Part shown: in pieces, positions 43,072 to 51,833 of the stretch
How the letters are laid out: every line of letters begins with the position of its first letter
How positions within the stretch are numbered: position 1 is the stretch's first letter
Assembly: GCF_000756615.1 (NCBI RefSeq)
Contig: NZ_CP009288.1
Coordinates: 1,426,001 to 1,490,000 of the forward strand
From: Paenibacillus durus
GTDB lineage: Bacteria; Bacillota; Bacilli; Paenibacillales; Paenibacillaceae
Length of the DNA stretch: 64,000 bases
Direction: 5' to 3'
Notes under the pieces: model-generated
What the model was told of the DNA's origin: nothing
The model's input: only the letters and a program-made list of their open reading frames with translations
Databases searched by the model: none
Translations under genes and position numbers: made by a program

Positions 43072-43816
43072 GCAAGAGCTGCGAGAGGCATTGCGGGAAG
43101 AAAGCAGGGGCTGGACGGCTCCTACGGAACTGAAGGACAGAATATTAAATCACAAATCACTGAAACCGGAGGGAAGAAGAATGAAAAAATGGATTGCGGC
43201 AGGCATTCTGGCCGCCGTGCTGCTCGTTCCTACTGGAGCGTATGCCGGGTACCATTATCTGGCTGACTCCGTATACGGCTCGCAGGAGCGGCTGGAGCCA
43301 TTCGGCGGCACCCAGCAGCAGTATGACCATCTGGAGGAGAAGCTGCAAGCGGCAAAGCAGAGCTTTGAACCGCAGGAGTTCGCAAAGCTGATGTCTCTGC
43401 TTAAACAATTGGGCGATTATAACCTGAAGATGGCCGATGACAAGGGAGTGCTGCATCCTGAGCAGCTAAGCTCCGGAGATCAGGAAGCCTATAAGAAGCT
43501 GATCGCGGAGCTGGAGCCTTATTTTGAGAAGCTGAACGCAGAGGGGACCGGGAATGGGGGTGTGAAGGAAACCGGGCAGCAGGCGGACAGCGCTGCGTTC
43601 TGGAAAAAGGCGTTGGCCCACGGGGAGAAGAACCTCAGTAATCAGGATCTTGCCAAAGTGAATGGAATTATCGACGAAATTCAAAAGATAGAGGTAAAGC
43701 CGGACGGCAGCGATCGCGCGTTTACGGCTCAAGAGGCCGAGCATCTTAAAGAACTGATCCGACAGTTGGAACCCTACCAAGATCAACTGGGGATTAAACT
43801 GAAGCCGATAAAGTAA
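43061..43816 (+). CDS. Anti-sigma factor, DUF3600-like extracytoplasmic domain
   Basis: The 251-aa protein has a short cytoplasmic start (about 1-40; ELREALREESRGWTAPTELK), likely the part that holds the sigma factor. One membrane helix follows (KWIAAGILAAVLLVPTGAYA, about 43-62), then an outer alpha-helical part (LADSVYGSQERLEPFGGTQQ; two similar segments ending in 'LEPYFEKL' and 'LEPYQDQL'). Such outer domains, often called DUF3600, sense envelope stress and release the sigma. It overlaps the sigma gene by 11 bases, so coupled translation is expected. Confidence 0.82.
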   Translation: MKLEQELREALREESRGWTAPTELKDRILNHKSLKPEGRRMKKWIAAGILAAVLLVPTGAYAGYHYLADSVYGSQERLEPFGGTQQQYDHLEEKLQAAKQSFEPQEFAKLMSLLKQLGDYNLKMADDKGVLHPEQLSSGDQEAYKKLIAELEPYFEKLNAEGTGNGGVKETGQQADSAAFWKKALAHGEKNLSNQDLAKVNGIIDEIQKIEVKPDGSDRAFTAQEAEHLKELIRQLEPYQDQLGIKLKPIK

Positions 43817-43898
43817 TCTTGAGCGAATAATCGGTCTGGCAATGAGGCGTCTTTATACGAATCTCAATCGATCTTATTGCCGGTTCCGGCGTTTCAAG

Positions 43899-43940
43899 GG
43901 CTGTCCCGTAAGTCATGAACATGACCGGGGGACAGTCCTT
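43899..43940. terminator. Hairpin between the anti-sigma and cupin genes
   Basis: CTGTCCC pairs with GGGACAG and encloses GTCAT/ATGAC. T-runs are short, so confidence is modest. Confidence 0.4.
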
Positions 43941-44021
43941 TCGCTGTTCCGCATCAGGAGGCTTTTATCAAGTAAACGGTCGGTGCCATGCATACAGCCT
44001 GCAAGCTGCCGGACCGGATGA

Positions 44022-44363
44022 TCAGATGTTCTGTGCGTATTGCTCGCCCGGGATGTTGATCAACGTTACATACAAACTCGAATTGGAGCCTTCGCCGCTT
44101 CGGTAAGAGAAATCTTCATCTCCCGATATCTGAACCACATCTCCTTGCGATACGGAGATTTCTCGTCCATCGGCTGTTATTATTCCGCTGCCTTCAAGAA
44201 GAAGAATGTACACGCTGGCTCCGGGATGCTTATGAACGGGCAATTGCTGCCCCGGTCCAAAGTTCAAGACAAAAACCGTATGCTTGTCTTCTTTAAATAC
44301 AACGCGCTTTGTGAATCGGTCCGTCTGGTATTCCTGAAATTGAATAAGTTCTTTCTTCTCCAT
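44022..44363 (-). CDS. Cupin domain-containing protein
   Basis: The 113-aa protein is a single cupin barrel. Motif 1: GPGQQLPVHKHPGASVYILL, with His ligands in HKH. Motif 2: GDVVQISGDEDFSYRSGEGS, with weak conservation of the second His. Small cupins bind metals or small molecules and serve in sugar or redox metabolism; the function here cannot be read. GGAGAG lies 11 bases before the ATG. It stands alone, transcribed towards the sigma operon. Confidence 0.85.
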   Translation of the reverse strand: MEKKELIQFQEYQTDRFTKRVVFKEDKHTVFVLNFGPGQQLPVHKHPGASVYILLLEGSGIITADGREISVSQGDVVQISGDEDFSYRSGEGSNSSLYVTLINIPGEQYAQNI

Positions 44364-44563
44364 TTGAAGTCACTCTCCTTGCTTCGGATTAATCAGGCCC
44401 TACAGCCGGATTTCGTATTCGCAGAACTAATTAGATTGTATAAGAATCGGACAGATGGCTAGTGATTTCAATCACATTATTTTCAATCGAACCGTGAAGG
44501 CTTGTCTTGTTGCTGCTTTTTCTTGTTCAGGATCATCCGTTCCAAGTGGCTGAGCCTTCTCAG

Positions 44564-44730
44564 GTGCGAACCCCAAGCGCACATAAAAACCCCGGGAGAT
44601 TCGCACCTCTTGCGGGGCAAGGGTTTTCGCGTTATTTTATAAATAGGCGGCCCCTTTTTAAGCGTTCATTTAAGGGGTTCGCACTAAAGCGTTTGCAATC
44701 CCTTGCGCAGCAAGGGGTTACAGCGGTGCA
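44564..44730 (+). promoter_or_regulatory. CRISPR leader 1
   Basis: This is one of four near-identical leaders, beginning GTGCGAACCCCAAGCGCAC. An inverted TTCGCAC lies about 45 nt later and again about 110 nt later, with the A/T-rich GTTATTTTATA (probable promoter element) between, and CCCTTGCGCAGCAAGGGG at the end. It touches the first repeat of array 1, and the repeats decay at the other end, so transcription and spacer addition run to the right. Confidence 0.85.
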
Positions 44731-46376
44731 GTCGCTCTCCGTGCGGGAGCGTGGATTGAAATTTTGTCTGCTTGGCGAGTTTTGTCTGTACCCGCTGCTG
44801 TCGCTCTCCGTGCGGGAGCGTGGATTGAAATCGACGGACACGCTGTCAATCTTAACGTCAGCACTGCCGGTCGCTCTCCGTGCGGGAGCGTGGATTGAAA
44901 TCGTATCTTCCGGGAATGGAAAAAGAATTCGGAAATGTCGCTCTCCGTGCGGGAGCGTGGATTGAAATTTCATTTGCACCTGGACAAGTTTATTAGCCAA
45001 GACGGTCGCTCTCCGTGCGGGAGCGTGGATTGAAATAGACAAATAATAATCAATGTCTGCACGAAGCTGGTCGCTCTCCGTGCGGGAGCGTGGATTGAAA
45101 TGCCGGATAACCTCGTGCAATTCCACGTCCAGCGCTGTCGCTCTCCGTGCGGGAGCGTGGATTGAAATAGGCGTTAGAGTTTATTCGTAATCAGGGTGTG
45201 CCTGTCGCTCTCCGTGCGGGAGCGTGGATTGAAATGTCTTGGTCTTCATCATCCGATGATTTGGGTGGGAGGTCGCTCTCCGTGCGGGAGCGTGGATTGA
45301 AATGCCGCATCCTCAGGGCTGATCCAGCCCCATTGCTCCGTCGCTCTCCGTGCGGGAGCGTGGATTGAAATTACCAGGACGTTACCATCCTCGTCCAGAG
45401 CGACAAATGTCGCTCTCCGTGCGGGAGCGTGGATTGAAATTCTGATTCTGAACTATACCACCGTTCAGCGTGCAGCGTCGCTCTCCGTGCGGGAGCGTGG
45501 ATTGAAATTTCGGTCCGGCATCGTCCCTGACTGCTCAGACCCGTCGCTCCCCGTGCGGGAGCGTGGATTGAAATCTCAAAACAATGGGCGCCCCGGTATG
45601 GGCCCGAAGTCGCTCTCCGTGCGGGAGCGTGGATTGAAATGACGATAAACTGCTGCCCAAGCCAATCATGCGGCACGTCGCTCTCCGTGCGGGAGCGTGG
45701 ATTGAAATGTCTACGACGACTACGCCTACCAGCTGCGCCAGGGGTCGCTCCCCGTGCGGGAGCGTGGATTGAAATTATGTCTGTCATTACATCGTTCGAG
45801 AGCGCGTAGAGTCGCTCCCCGCGCGGGAGCGTGGATTGAAATTGGGAAACCCTGATTTGCTCTTACTGCTTTGTAGCTGTCGCTTCCCGTGCGGGAGCGT
45901 GGATTGAAATCGGACAGTAAAAAACGACGCCCGGGAAGGGCGCCGCTGTCGCTCCCCGTGCGGGAGCGTGGATTGAAATTCCAATACCAAGATTGCGATT
46001 ACCATTAAATAAATCGTCGCTCCCCATGCGGGAGCGTGGATTGAAATTCGCGGGTAAATCCGGGAAGCAGCATATGCAGCAGTCGCTCTCCATGCGAGAG
46101 CGTGGATTGAAATGATTGCATCGGAGCCTACTCCACAATATATGGCTGTCGCTCTCCATGCGAGAGCGTGGATTGAAATTGTCAAAGCACGGTTAATGTA
46201 TGCACTCAGGTCAAGGTCGCTCTCCATGGGAGAGCGTGGATTGACATCGTCCGAACTGGCTGACATCGTCATCCGCGTTATGGGTCGCTCCCTATTAAGG
46301 GAGCGTGGATTGAAATGCCTCGGAAATAAGATTGCCTCACATCGATATGTTGTCGCTCCCAGTGCAGGAGCCAAAG
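44731..46376 (+). CRISPR. CRISPR array 1, type I-C repeat (32 bp), about 25 repeats
   Basis: Repeats begin GTCGCTCTCCGTGCGGGAGC and end GTGGATTGAAAT, the hallmark end of type I-C units. Spacers are 33-38 bp. Repeats 1-12 are uniform. From repeat 13 (45543) on, variants appear: CTCCCCGTG (13, 16, 19), CTCCCCGCG (17), CTTCCCGTG (18), CCCCATGCGGG (20), CTCTCCATGCGAG (21, 22). The last three (46216, 46284, 46352) are strongly degenerate. Repeat 24 is 33 bp, with a new loop but an intact CGCTCCC/GGGAGCG stem. The leader lies on the left. Confidence 0.97.
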
Positions 46377-46467
46377 TTTACGCCACTTAAAAACCACATC
46401 CTACCATTGAAATTTGACTTCAAACTAACCAGTCACAAAGCAGGTTGTGCATTTAAAGCTCAACAAC

Positions 46468-46518
46468 GAAAAAGCACCGAAAGCTCCGCTTTTACATCAG
46501 AGTTTCGGTGCTTTTTAT
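46468..46518. terminator. Terminator of the HTH regulator gene (bidirectional)
   Basis: AAAAGCACCGAAA and TTTCGGTGCTTTT form a perfect stem with a long loop. T-runs stand on both sides. It may also stop array 1 transcripts. Confidence 0.8.
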
Positions 46519-46534
46519 TAGCCTAAGGGAGAGC

Positions 46535-46771
46535 TTACTCTTTTCGGCGAACCTCAAACAATTCATTGGGGCTGATGTCGAAGTATAAACATAACTTCAT
46601 AATCAGCACTGCAGAGATTTTTTTCTTCTCCATGTTGCTGTTATGCATCAATTCCATAATCGTAGTTCTGCGGTGACCAATCTCTTTTGATAATTTCAAA
46701 ACAGACATATTACCGTGTTCTTTTAAAATCTCGTCCAATTTGCAATGGAGTGTATATTTCTTATATTCCAT
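46535..46771 (-). CDS. Small XRE/Cro-C1-type helix-turn-helix regulator between CRISPR arrays
   Basis: The predicted product is 78 aa. It shows the five-helix HTH pattern: LDEILKEHGNMSVLKLSKEI (first helices), GHRRTTIMELMHNSNMEKKK (recognition helix) and ISAVLIMKLCLYFDISPNEL, then FEVRR, the usual 'cdifdvspseLf' end of Cro/C1 regulators. ATG 46771 has GGAGGACGAA before it. It is divergent from the unknown 215-aa gene, and the gap holds a sigma-A promoter and two matching palindromes, so it probably represses that gene and itself. A decayed copy of its middle lies before leader 4. A role in CRISPR control is possible but inferred. Confidence 0.85.
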   Translation of the reverse strand: MEYKKYTLHCKLDEILKEHGNMSVLKLSKEIGHRRTTIMELMHNSNMEKKKISAVLIMKLCLYFDISPNELFEVRRKE

Positions 46772-46792
46772 TTCGTCCTCCGAATCAAAGTG

Positions 46793-46853
46793 TTGCACTT
46801 CAGGCGTGCATGTGGTATATTGTGGATGCGAGAATTGAACTTTAAAGGTGCAA
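46793..46853 (+). promoter_or_regulatory. Sigma-A promoter with two matching operator palindromes
   Basis: The -35 TTGCAC (46793-46798) and -10 TATATT (46816-46821) are 17 bp apart and drive the 215-aa gene. TTGCAC-N7-GTGCAT (46793-46811) covers the -35. TTGAAC-N7-GTGCAA (46835-46853) lies just past the -10. The two centres are 42 bp apart, four helix turns, so two dimers would sit on the same DNA face. Confidence 0.7.
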
Positions 46854-46931
46854 TTATATAAAGTAAATCTATTTGCAGTTAGCTTGCTTTTTGCAGATAG
46901 ATATCTTTTAAAAATTCGGTGGAGGATGCAT

Positions 46932-47579
46932 ATGTCCAAACGTCGCCCCCGCAAGCTTAATTATCAAGCTATAGTTGAAATTATCAAAAAAGATTTGGTT
47001 TGGCCGGAATTGGGCGACTCGCCGGAAGCAATCCATTACTATCATCTCACTGATTCCCTTGGACGTAAATGGCAAACAATTGGTTGTCATGTTACGGACG
47101 CTATTAAGGTATTTAGAATGGGAGATTATCGACCTTGGACATATATTCTAGAATCGGCTCCCTATGCTCCAAACCTTACATTTCAAAAACTTGTTCAGAT
47201 GCTGCATATCCGCTTTAAGGATGGAGATTTAAAAAACGACATGCAAATCATATTAAATTCGCCAGCCAGATGCAATCAATTTGTAGATAAAATTGTTAAT
47301 GTTAATCATTTCAGTGTCTTTAAGCTCTTATATGAATTGAAAAATGAATACCTTTTACATGAACCAATACCACAGTCATCTTTTGAATCAATGTACAGTG
47401 CGAATCCGATTGAGGCACTTTCTCATTTTTATCTCGAAAATGTGGATACTCTCGACTATTGGGAATGGAAACATGCTGGCGGGACCGCTGAACTAGCGAT
47501 TTATTATAGGAAAACCAATCCAGACCTCAGCCTGATTGAAGCCATAGAAAAAGCGGAAAGGTCCCGGGCAAAACAGTAA
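46932..47579 (+). CDS. Unrecognised 215-aa protein between CRISPR arrays 1 and 2
   Basis: I know no family for it. It begins basic (MSKRRPRKLNYQAIVEIIKK) and then has HYYHLTDSLGRKWQTIGCHV, LNSPARCNQFVDKIVNVNHF and ALSHFYLENVDTLDYWEWKH. It is predicted soluble and mostly helical. No catalytic motif stands out. ATG 46932 has GGAGG eight bases before; the longer frame from 46848 overlaps the second operator and lacks an SD. A well-formed promoter with twin operator-like sites serves it, and the HTH gene is divergent. It could be CRISPR-associated cargo, a toxin-like or antiviral protein, or unrelated. Confidence 0.8.
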   Translation: MSKRRPRKLNYQAIVEIIKKDLVWPELGDSPEAIHYYHLTDSLGRKWQTIGCHVTDAIKVFRMGDYRPWTYILESAPYAPNLTFQKLVQMLHIRFKDGDLKNDMQIILNSPARCNQFVDKIVNVNHFSVFKLLYELKNEYLLHEPIPQSSFESMYSANPIEALSHFYLENVDTLDYWEWKHAGGTAELAIYYRKTNPDLSLIEAIEKAERSRAKQ

Positions 47580-47620
47580 CCTAAACATACTGTCGCCCTG
47601 GGTCTGTATTCTAATGTTTA

Positions 47621-47789
47621 GTGCGAACCCCAAGCTCACATAAAAACCCCGGGAGATTCGCACCTCTTGCGGGACAAGGGTTTTCGCGTTATTTTATAGT
47701 AGGAGCCCCCTTTTAAACGGTCATTTTTAAGAGGTTCGCACTAAAGCGTTTGCAATCCCTTGTGTAGCAAGGGGGCATGACGGGGGCGA
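47621..47789 (+). promoter_or_regulatory. CRISPR leader 2
   Basis: This copy is nearly identical to leader 1 and starts GTGCGAACCCCAAGCTCAC. Upstream it also shares GTATTCTAATGTTT with leader 4. It ends at the first repeat of array 2. Confidence 0.85.
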
Positions 47790-50022
47790 GTCGCTCTCCA
47801 TGCGAGAGCGTGGATTGAAATCGGAAGGTGAGAACGTGGCTCAGATTATTCGCGAGTCGCTCTCCATGCGAGAGCGTGGATTGAAATCAAGACGGTCCGA
47901 TTATACTAATGCCGAAAATTAGTCGCTCTCCATGCGAGAGCGTGGATTGAAATCGACATCACCACGACGACGGTTACCGGCTGCTAGCAAGTCGCTCTCC
48001 ATGCGAGAGCGTGGATTGAAATCTCAAATAATAAAGCATATGAGTTAAATATTTACGTCGCTCTCCATGCGAGAGCGTGGATTGAAATTGCGATCAGGTG
48101 GCCTGCCTAGCATCTTATATTCGTCGCTCTCCATGCGAGAGCGTGGATTGAAATTGGCGGCACGCCGGGTTGCCATTTGACATATCGCGTCGCTCTCCAT
48201 GCGAGAGCGTGGATTGAAATATCACACCAGCAATAACTCCTACAGGCGCACCTGTTGTCGCTCTCCATGCGAGAGCGTGGATTGAAATGGTTCCCGGAAC
48301 AGCATGGACTGCAAATGCATGTCCGTCGCTCTCCATGCGAGAGCGTGGATTGAAATGCCACCTGTAGAGCGGCATCAAGATTAGCCTGTTTGTCGCTCTC
48401 CATGCGAGAGCGTGGATTGAAATATGATGAAGTGATTATTGATGAGCCTGAAGATCAGGTCGCTCTCCATGCGAGAGCGTGGATTGAAATACTCAAAAAC
48501 CGGGAAGCCCTTATCTACGGCTAAAGTCGCTCTCCATGCGAGAGCGTGGATTGAAATATATTTATATGACTCGGGGTTTCTATCCTATAAAGGTCGCTCT
48601 CCATGCGAGAGCGTGGATTGAAATCAAGCGTAGACATACAGTTTCTATCACTCCCGTTAACGTCGCTCTCCATGCGAGAGCGTGGATTGAAATATTGCTT
48701 TTTGCGGGCTGCTTGCCACACATATCCAGGTCGCTCTCCATGCGAGAGCGTGGATTGAAATCTGTCATGCAATAAGTGAATCGGCTTGTTGCAAATAGTC
48801 GCTCTCCATGCGAGAGCGTGGATTGAAATTTGCAAAGAAAGCAAGTCGATATTCACGGGCTCGATGGTCGCTCTCCATGCGAGAGCGTGGATTGAAATAC
48901 CGGTAATCACGCCCCAGTGTCGGCGCATTGGGGTCGCTCTCCATGCGAGAGCGTGGATTGAAATTCACAGAAACCACCAAAGAGTGGCTGGGCGTTACGT
49001 CGCTCTCCATGCGAGAGCGTGGATTGAAATAGCCGAGCGGTAGGGAGGACAGGGATGATATGCTCGGTCGCTCTCCATGCGAGAGCGTGGATTGAAATCG
49101 ATCAATGTAGGCCCGGTATCCTTGGTAGCTGATAGTCGCTCTCCATGCGAGAGCGTGGATTGAAATAATGCCCAGCTGGCGAGCAGCGGAGACTCTGCCC
49201 GGTCGCTCTCCATGCGAGAGCGTGGATTGAAATTTAGATTGAGTAGTCCGAGTTGTCGAGCTTGAGGTCGCTCTCCATGCGAGAGCGTGGATTGAAATGT
49301 GACACCAAGCGTGGGCCGCCTGGACAGTCGAGGTCGCTCTCCATGCGAGAGCGTGGATTGAAATGCCCTGCTCCGGCTCCTCCCCAAATACCGCAGCAGT
49401 CGCTCTCCATGCGAGAGCGTGGATTGAAATGTGATGCGTATATTTGCACTACTCGGGGACGGTGATGTCGCTCTCCATGCGAGAGCATGGATTGAAATGA
49501 CCAGTTTCTGGAGGTTGCGCAGCAGCCATCGAGTGTCGCTCTCCATGCGAGAGCGTGGATTGAAATGAGGATAATAAGGTCAGCGTGTGGGATGATAAGG
49601 GTCGCTCTCCATGCGAGAGCGTGGATTGAAATTCCACGACGAGAGCAGTACTATCGCCTTCGACATTGTCGCTCTCCATGCGAGAGCGTGGATTGAAATT
49701 TTGAACAGGGTAGGGATTGAACTATCACTAACAGTCGCTCTCCATGCGAGAGCGTGGATTGAAATAGTATTGGAAAAATCGGTACTGAAGGCTCCGATTG
49801 TCGCTCTCCTTGCGAGAGCGTGGATTGAAATAAAAGGTGTAGGCACTGTAGGCATATTCGGCTTCATGTCGCTCTCCATGCGAGAGCGTGGATTGAAATG
49901 AGTGCGTAAGGACTTCCAAGTAAATCCAATCTCGTCGCTCCCCATACGAGAGCCTGGATTGATATTTTGCATTGGGCACTGATTCAACGATAGGCAACAA
50001 GTCGCTCCCTATGTGGGAGCAT
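47790..50022 (+). CRISPR. CRISPR array 2, type I-C repeat (32 bp), about 34 repeats
   Basis: The repeat begins GTCGCTCTCCATGCGAGAGC and ends GTGGATTGAAAT; spacers are about 34-38 bp. Units 1-32 are almost uniform (one base change in units 26 and 31). Unit 33 (49934) is mixed, with CTCCCCATACGAGAGC, and unit 34 (50001) is a truncated, decayed one. In this array the stem pair is T-A, unlike array 1 (T-G) and arrays 3 and 4 (C-G). Confidence 0.97.
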
Positions 50023-50194
50023 TATTTTTGCTCGGCTAATCTATCAAAACGTCGCATCCTTTTTTTTACAAAGAACATTATTCATAGGCCGGCGAGTATG
50101 AAAATAACTGGAAATCGAAGTTCCGAAGCGATAAGATAGAAGTGCTGGAATTGTATATCAAATTGGAAAATCATTGAATTGGGGGCGTCTAACG

Positions 50195-50665
50195 ATGAAA
50201 ATTGCGGTTGCGGGCGATCATGCGGGTTTTTCCTTAAAAGAAGAAGTAAAGGCTTTACTAACCAGCCAAGGGCATGAGGTAGTGGATTTCGGAACGCATA
50301 GTGAGGAAGCTTGCGATTTGCCCGATTATATTTATCCTGCGGCTTTGGCAGTGGCGGAAGGGAAGGTGGACCGCGGGATTTTTATTGATGGTGTAGGCTA
50401 TGGAAGCGCTATGATTGCTAATAAAATCTATGGGGTGTACGCGGCGGTTTGTCAGGACCCGTTCTGTGCGGAATTGGCGCGGTCTCACTCCAACACCAAC
50501 GTACTATGCATCGGCGGAAAAATTATCGGCTCGGCTATCGCCCTCGAAATCGTAAAGGTGTGGATGACGACTGACCACCTGGGAGATGTTGAGAAATACA
50601 AGCGCCGCGTGGATAAAGTAGTTGAAATATCGGAGAAGCATTTGAAAAAATTGTCCGAGCTCTAA
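50195..50665 (+). CDS. rpiB: RpiB/LacA/LacB family sugar-phosphate isomerase
   Basis: The predicted product is 156 aa. The family fold is clear: KIAVAGDHAGFSLKEEVKAL at the start, DLPDYIYPAALAVAEGKVDR in the middle, and HSNTNVLCIGGKIIGSAIAL near the end. RpiB interconverts ribose-5-phosphate and ribulose-5-phosphate; LacAB acts on galactose-6-phosphate. In Escherichia coli RpiB a catalytic Cys lies in the loop CGTGIG; here the same loop reads DGVGYG, with Asp65 at that place, so activity or substrate may differ. ATG 50195 was chosen for the GGGGG before it. It sits between array 2 and the HepT/MntA remnant. Confidence 0.85.
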   Translation: MKIAVAGDHAGFSLKEEVKALLTSQGHEVVDFGTHSEEACDLPDYIYPAALAVAEGKVDRGIFIDGVGYGSAMIANKIYGVYAAVCQDPFCAELARSHSNTNVLCIGGKIIGSAIALEIVKVWMTTDHLGDVEKYKRRVDKVVEISEKHLKKLSEL

Positions 50666-50782
50666 GTGGATGACGATTTTGCCGCTCTGGGAACGGTTTA
50701 GCTTTTTACTTCCGGAGCGGCATGATGGTCCTTGCCTTAAGGGAATTGCTGCTGCCATCACTGAGATAATGATATTAAAATC

Positions 50783-50971
50783 TCAACGGCTCATGTATTC
50801 TTTCAATTTTTTTGTAAAGTCCGTAAAGTCGGTTAGGTGTTTGTCGATAATCGTTTTGACAATCTCGATCTGGACAGCCTGGTAGTCGTGAACAGCTATG
50901 TTCCGGAACCCTACCATGGCTTTTAGGTGGCGATTCAGCTTCTCGTCTAGGAATCCCTTGTTATACAGCAT
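50783..50971 (-). pseudogene. HepT-like toxin, shortened (C-terminal half with RX4HXY motif)
   Basis: The 62 residues LNRHLKAMVGFRNIAVHDYQ and following are the conserved C-terminal half of HepT (DUF86). The catalytic RX4HXY motif is intact as RNIAVHDY. The N-terminal half, about 60 residues, is missing, yet GGAGG stands seven bases before its ATG. It overlaps the upstream mntA remnant by 25 bases. Full HepT acts as an RNase-like toxin blocked by MntA through AMPylation of the motif Tyr. It may be dead or still make a mini-protein. Confidence 0.75.
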
Positions 50972-51180
50972 TGCTCGTCCTCCTGCGATAATGTCTGCAA
51001 AATCTCCCGTCTTTCCTCATTAAGCATGGCATATTCTTTTAGCGACCGCATAAAAAGCTGTTGCCGTATAAGCGGCTCGGCGTCATGCAGCAGTCTCCCG
51101 GTTCCGATAATTTGAGCGCGAAAGACAGGACTGCTGATAATATTTATTTTGAAAAAAATGGAGCTAATAATCCACCTCAA
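50947..51180 (-). pseudogene. MntA-like nucleotidyltransferase antitoxin remnant (C-terminal part)
   Basis: Of the 77 codons, about the last 60 match the end of MntA antitoxins: SPVFRAQIIGTGRLLHDAEP and FMRSLKEYAMLNEERREIL. The N-terminal nucleotidyltransferase core with GSx(10)DxD is absent, so it cannot AMPylate HepT. Both partners of the pair are truncated at the N-terminal side. Confidence 0.75.
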
Positions 51181-51296
51181 GTATTCCGCTTTCTAAGGAT
51201 AAGCTGGATAGGCTAGAAGCCAAGGGGGGAGAGCACAAAGACAATAAACAGGCTTTTCTTGTCAGCTCTTCTCGATTGTATCTCGCTAATCAAAAA

Positions 51297-51464
51297 GTGC
51301 GAACCTGAAGCGCACATGAAAACCCTGGGAGGTTCGCACCCCTTGCGGGACAAGGGTTTTTGCGATATTTTGTAGTTGAAGGGTCATGAAGTGGACTGTT
51401 TTTACAGAGGTTCGCACTTTTTGGGCTTCAAACCCGTGCGGCGCAAGGGTTCTGAGGCATACCT
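51297..51464 (+). promoter_or_regulatory. CRISPR leader 3
   Basis: This is the most divergent of the leaders: it starts GTGCGAACCTGAAGCGCAC and differs from the others in the second half (CTTTTTGGGCTTCAAACCC). The TTCGCAC inverted copies and the CTTGCGGGACAAGGG hairpin are kept. It ends at the first repeat of array 3. Confidence 0.8.
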
Positions 51465-51820
51465 GTCGCTCCCCGTGCGGGAGCGTGGATTGAAATATGT
51501 TCGTATTCCCTCCAAGCAAAATTCATTTCCGTCGCTCCCCGTGCGGGAGCGTGGATTGAAATTTGCATAGCTTGGATAGCAGCGTAAGGACGCTAGGTCG
51601 CTCCCCGTGCGGGAGCGTGGATTGAAATCTTGAAAATATCCAAATTAACAGACATTGGTATGGTCGCTCCCCGTGCGGGAGCGTGGATTGAAATACTCAT
51701 GTCCAGCTGATCGACTCCACCGCAGCCTGTCGCTCCCCGTGCGGGAGCGTGGATTGAAATATCGATATACTCGGCATTCCGCCAAACTTGGGCGGTCCCT
51801 CCCTATACGGGAATGTGAAA
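51465..51820 (+). CRISPR. CRISPR array 3, type I-C repeat (32 bp), five full repeats plus one degenerate
   Basis: The repeat begins GTCGCTCCCCGTGCGGGAGC and ends GTGGATTGAAAT. Five identical units start at 51465, 51531, 51597, 51663 and 51729. A sixth, GTCCCTCCCTATACGGGAAT, starts at 51795 and runs into the SD of the next gene. Spacers are 34-35 bp. The leader is on the left, so this is a short, perhaps young or shrunken array. Confidence 0.95.
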
Positions 51821-51833
51821 GGAGATTCACAGA

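Noticed and set aside
44632..46374. Open frames of 60-200 codons on both strands inside array 1, with repeated protein text
   Set aside because: They are translations of the CRISPR repeats and spacers; the periodic text follows the 66-68 bp repeat-spacer unit and no ribosome sites exist.
46376..47620. tracrRNA or cas9/cas12 between arrays 1 and 2
   Set aside because: No anti-repeat and no effector gene is there; the repeat end and cas3 point to type I-C.
48107..50000. Similar repetitive frames in array 2
   Set aside because: Same reason: repeats without stop codons in some frames give artificial ORFs.
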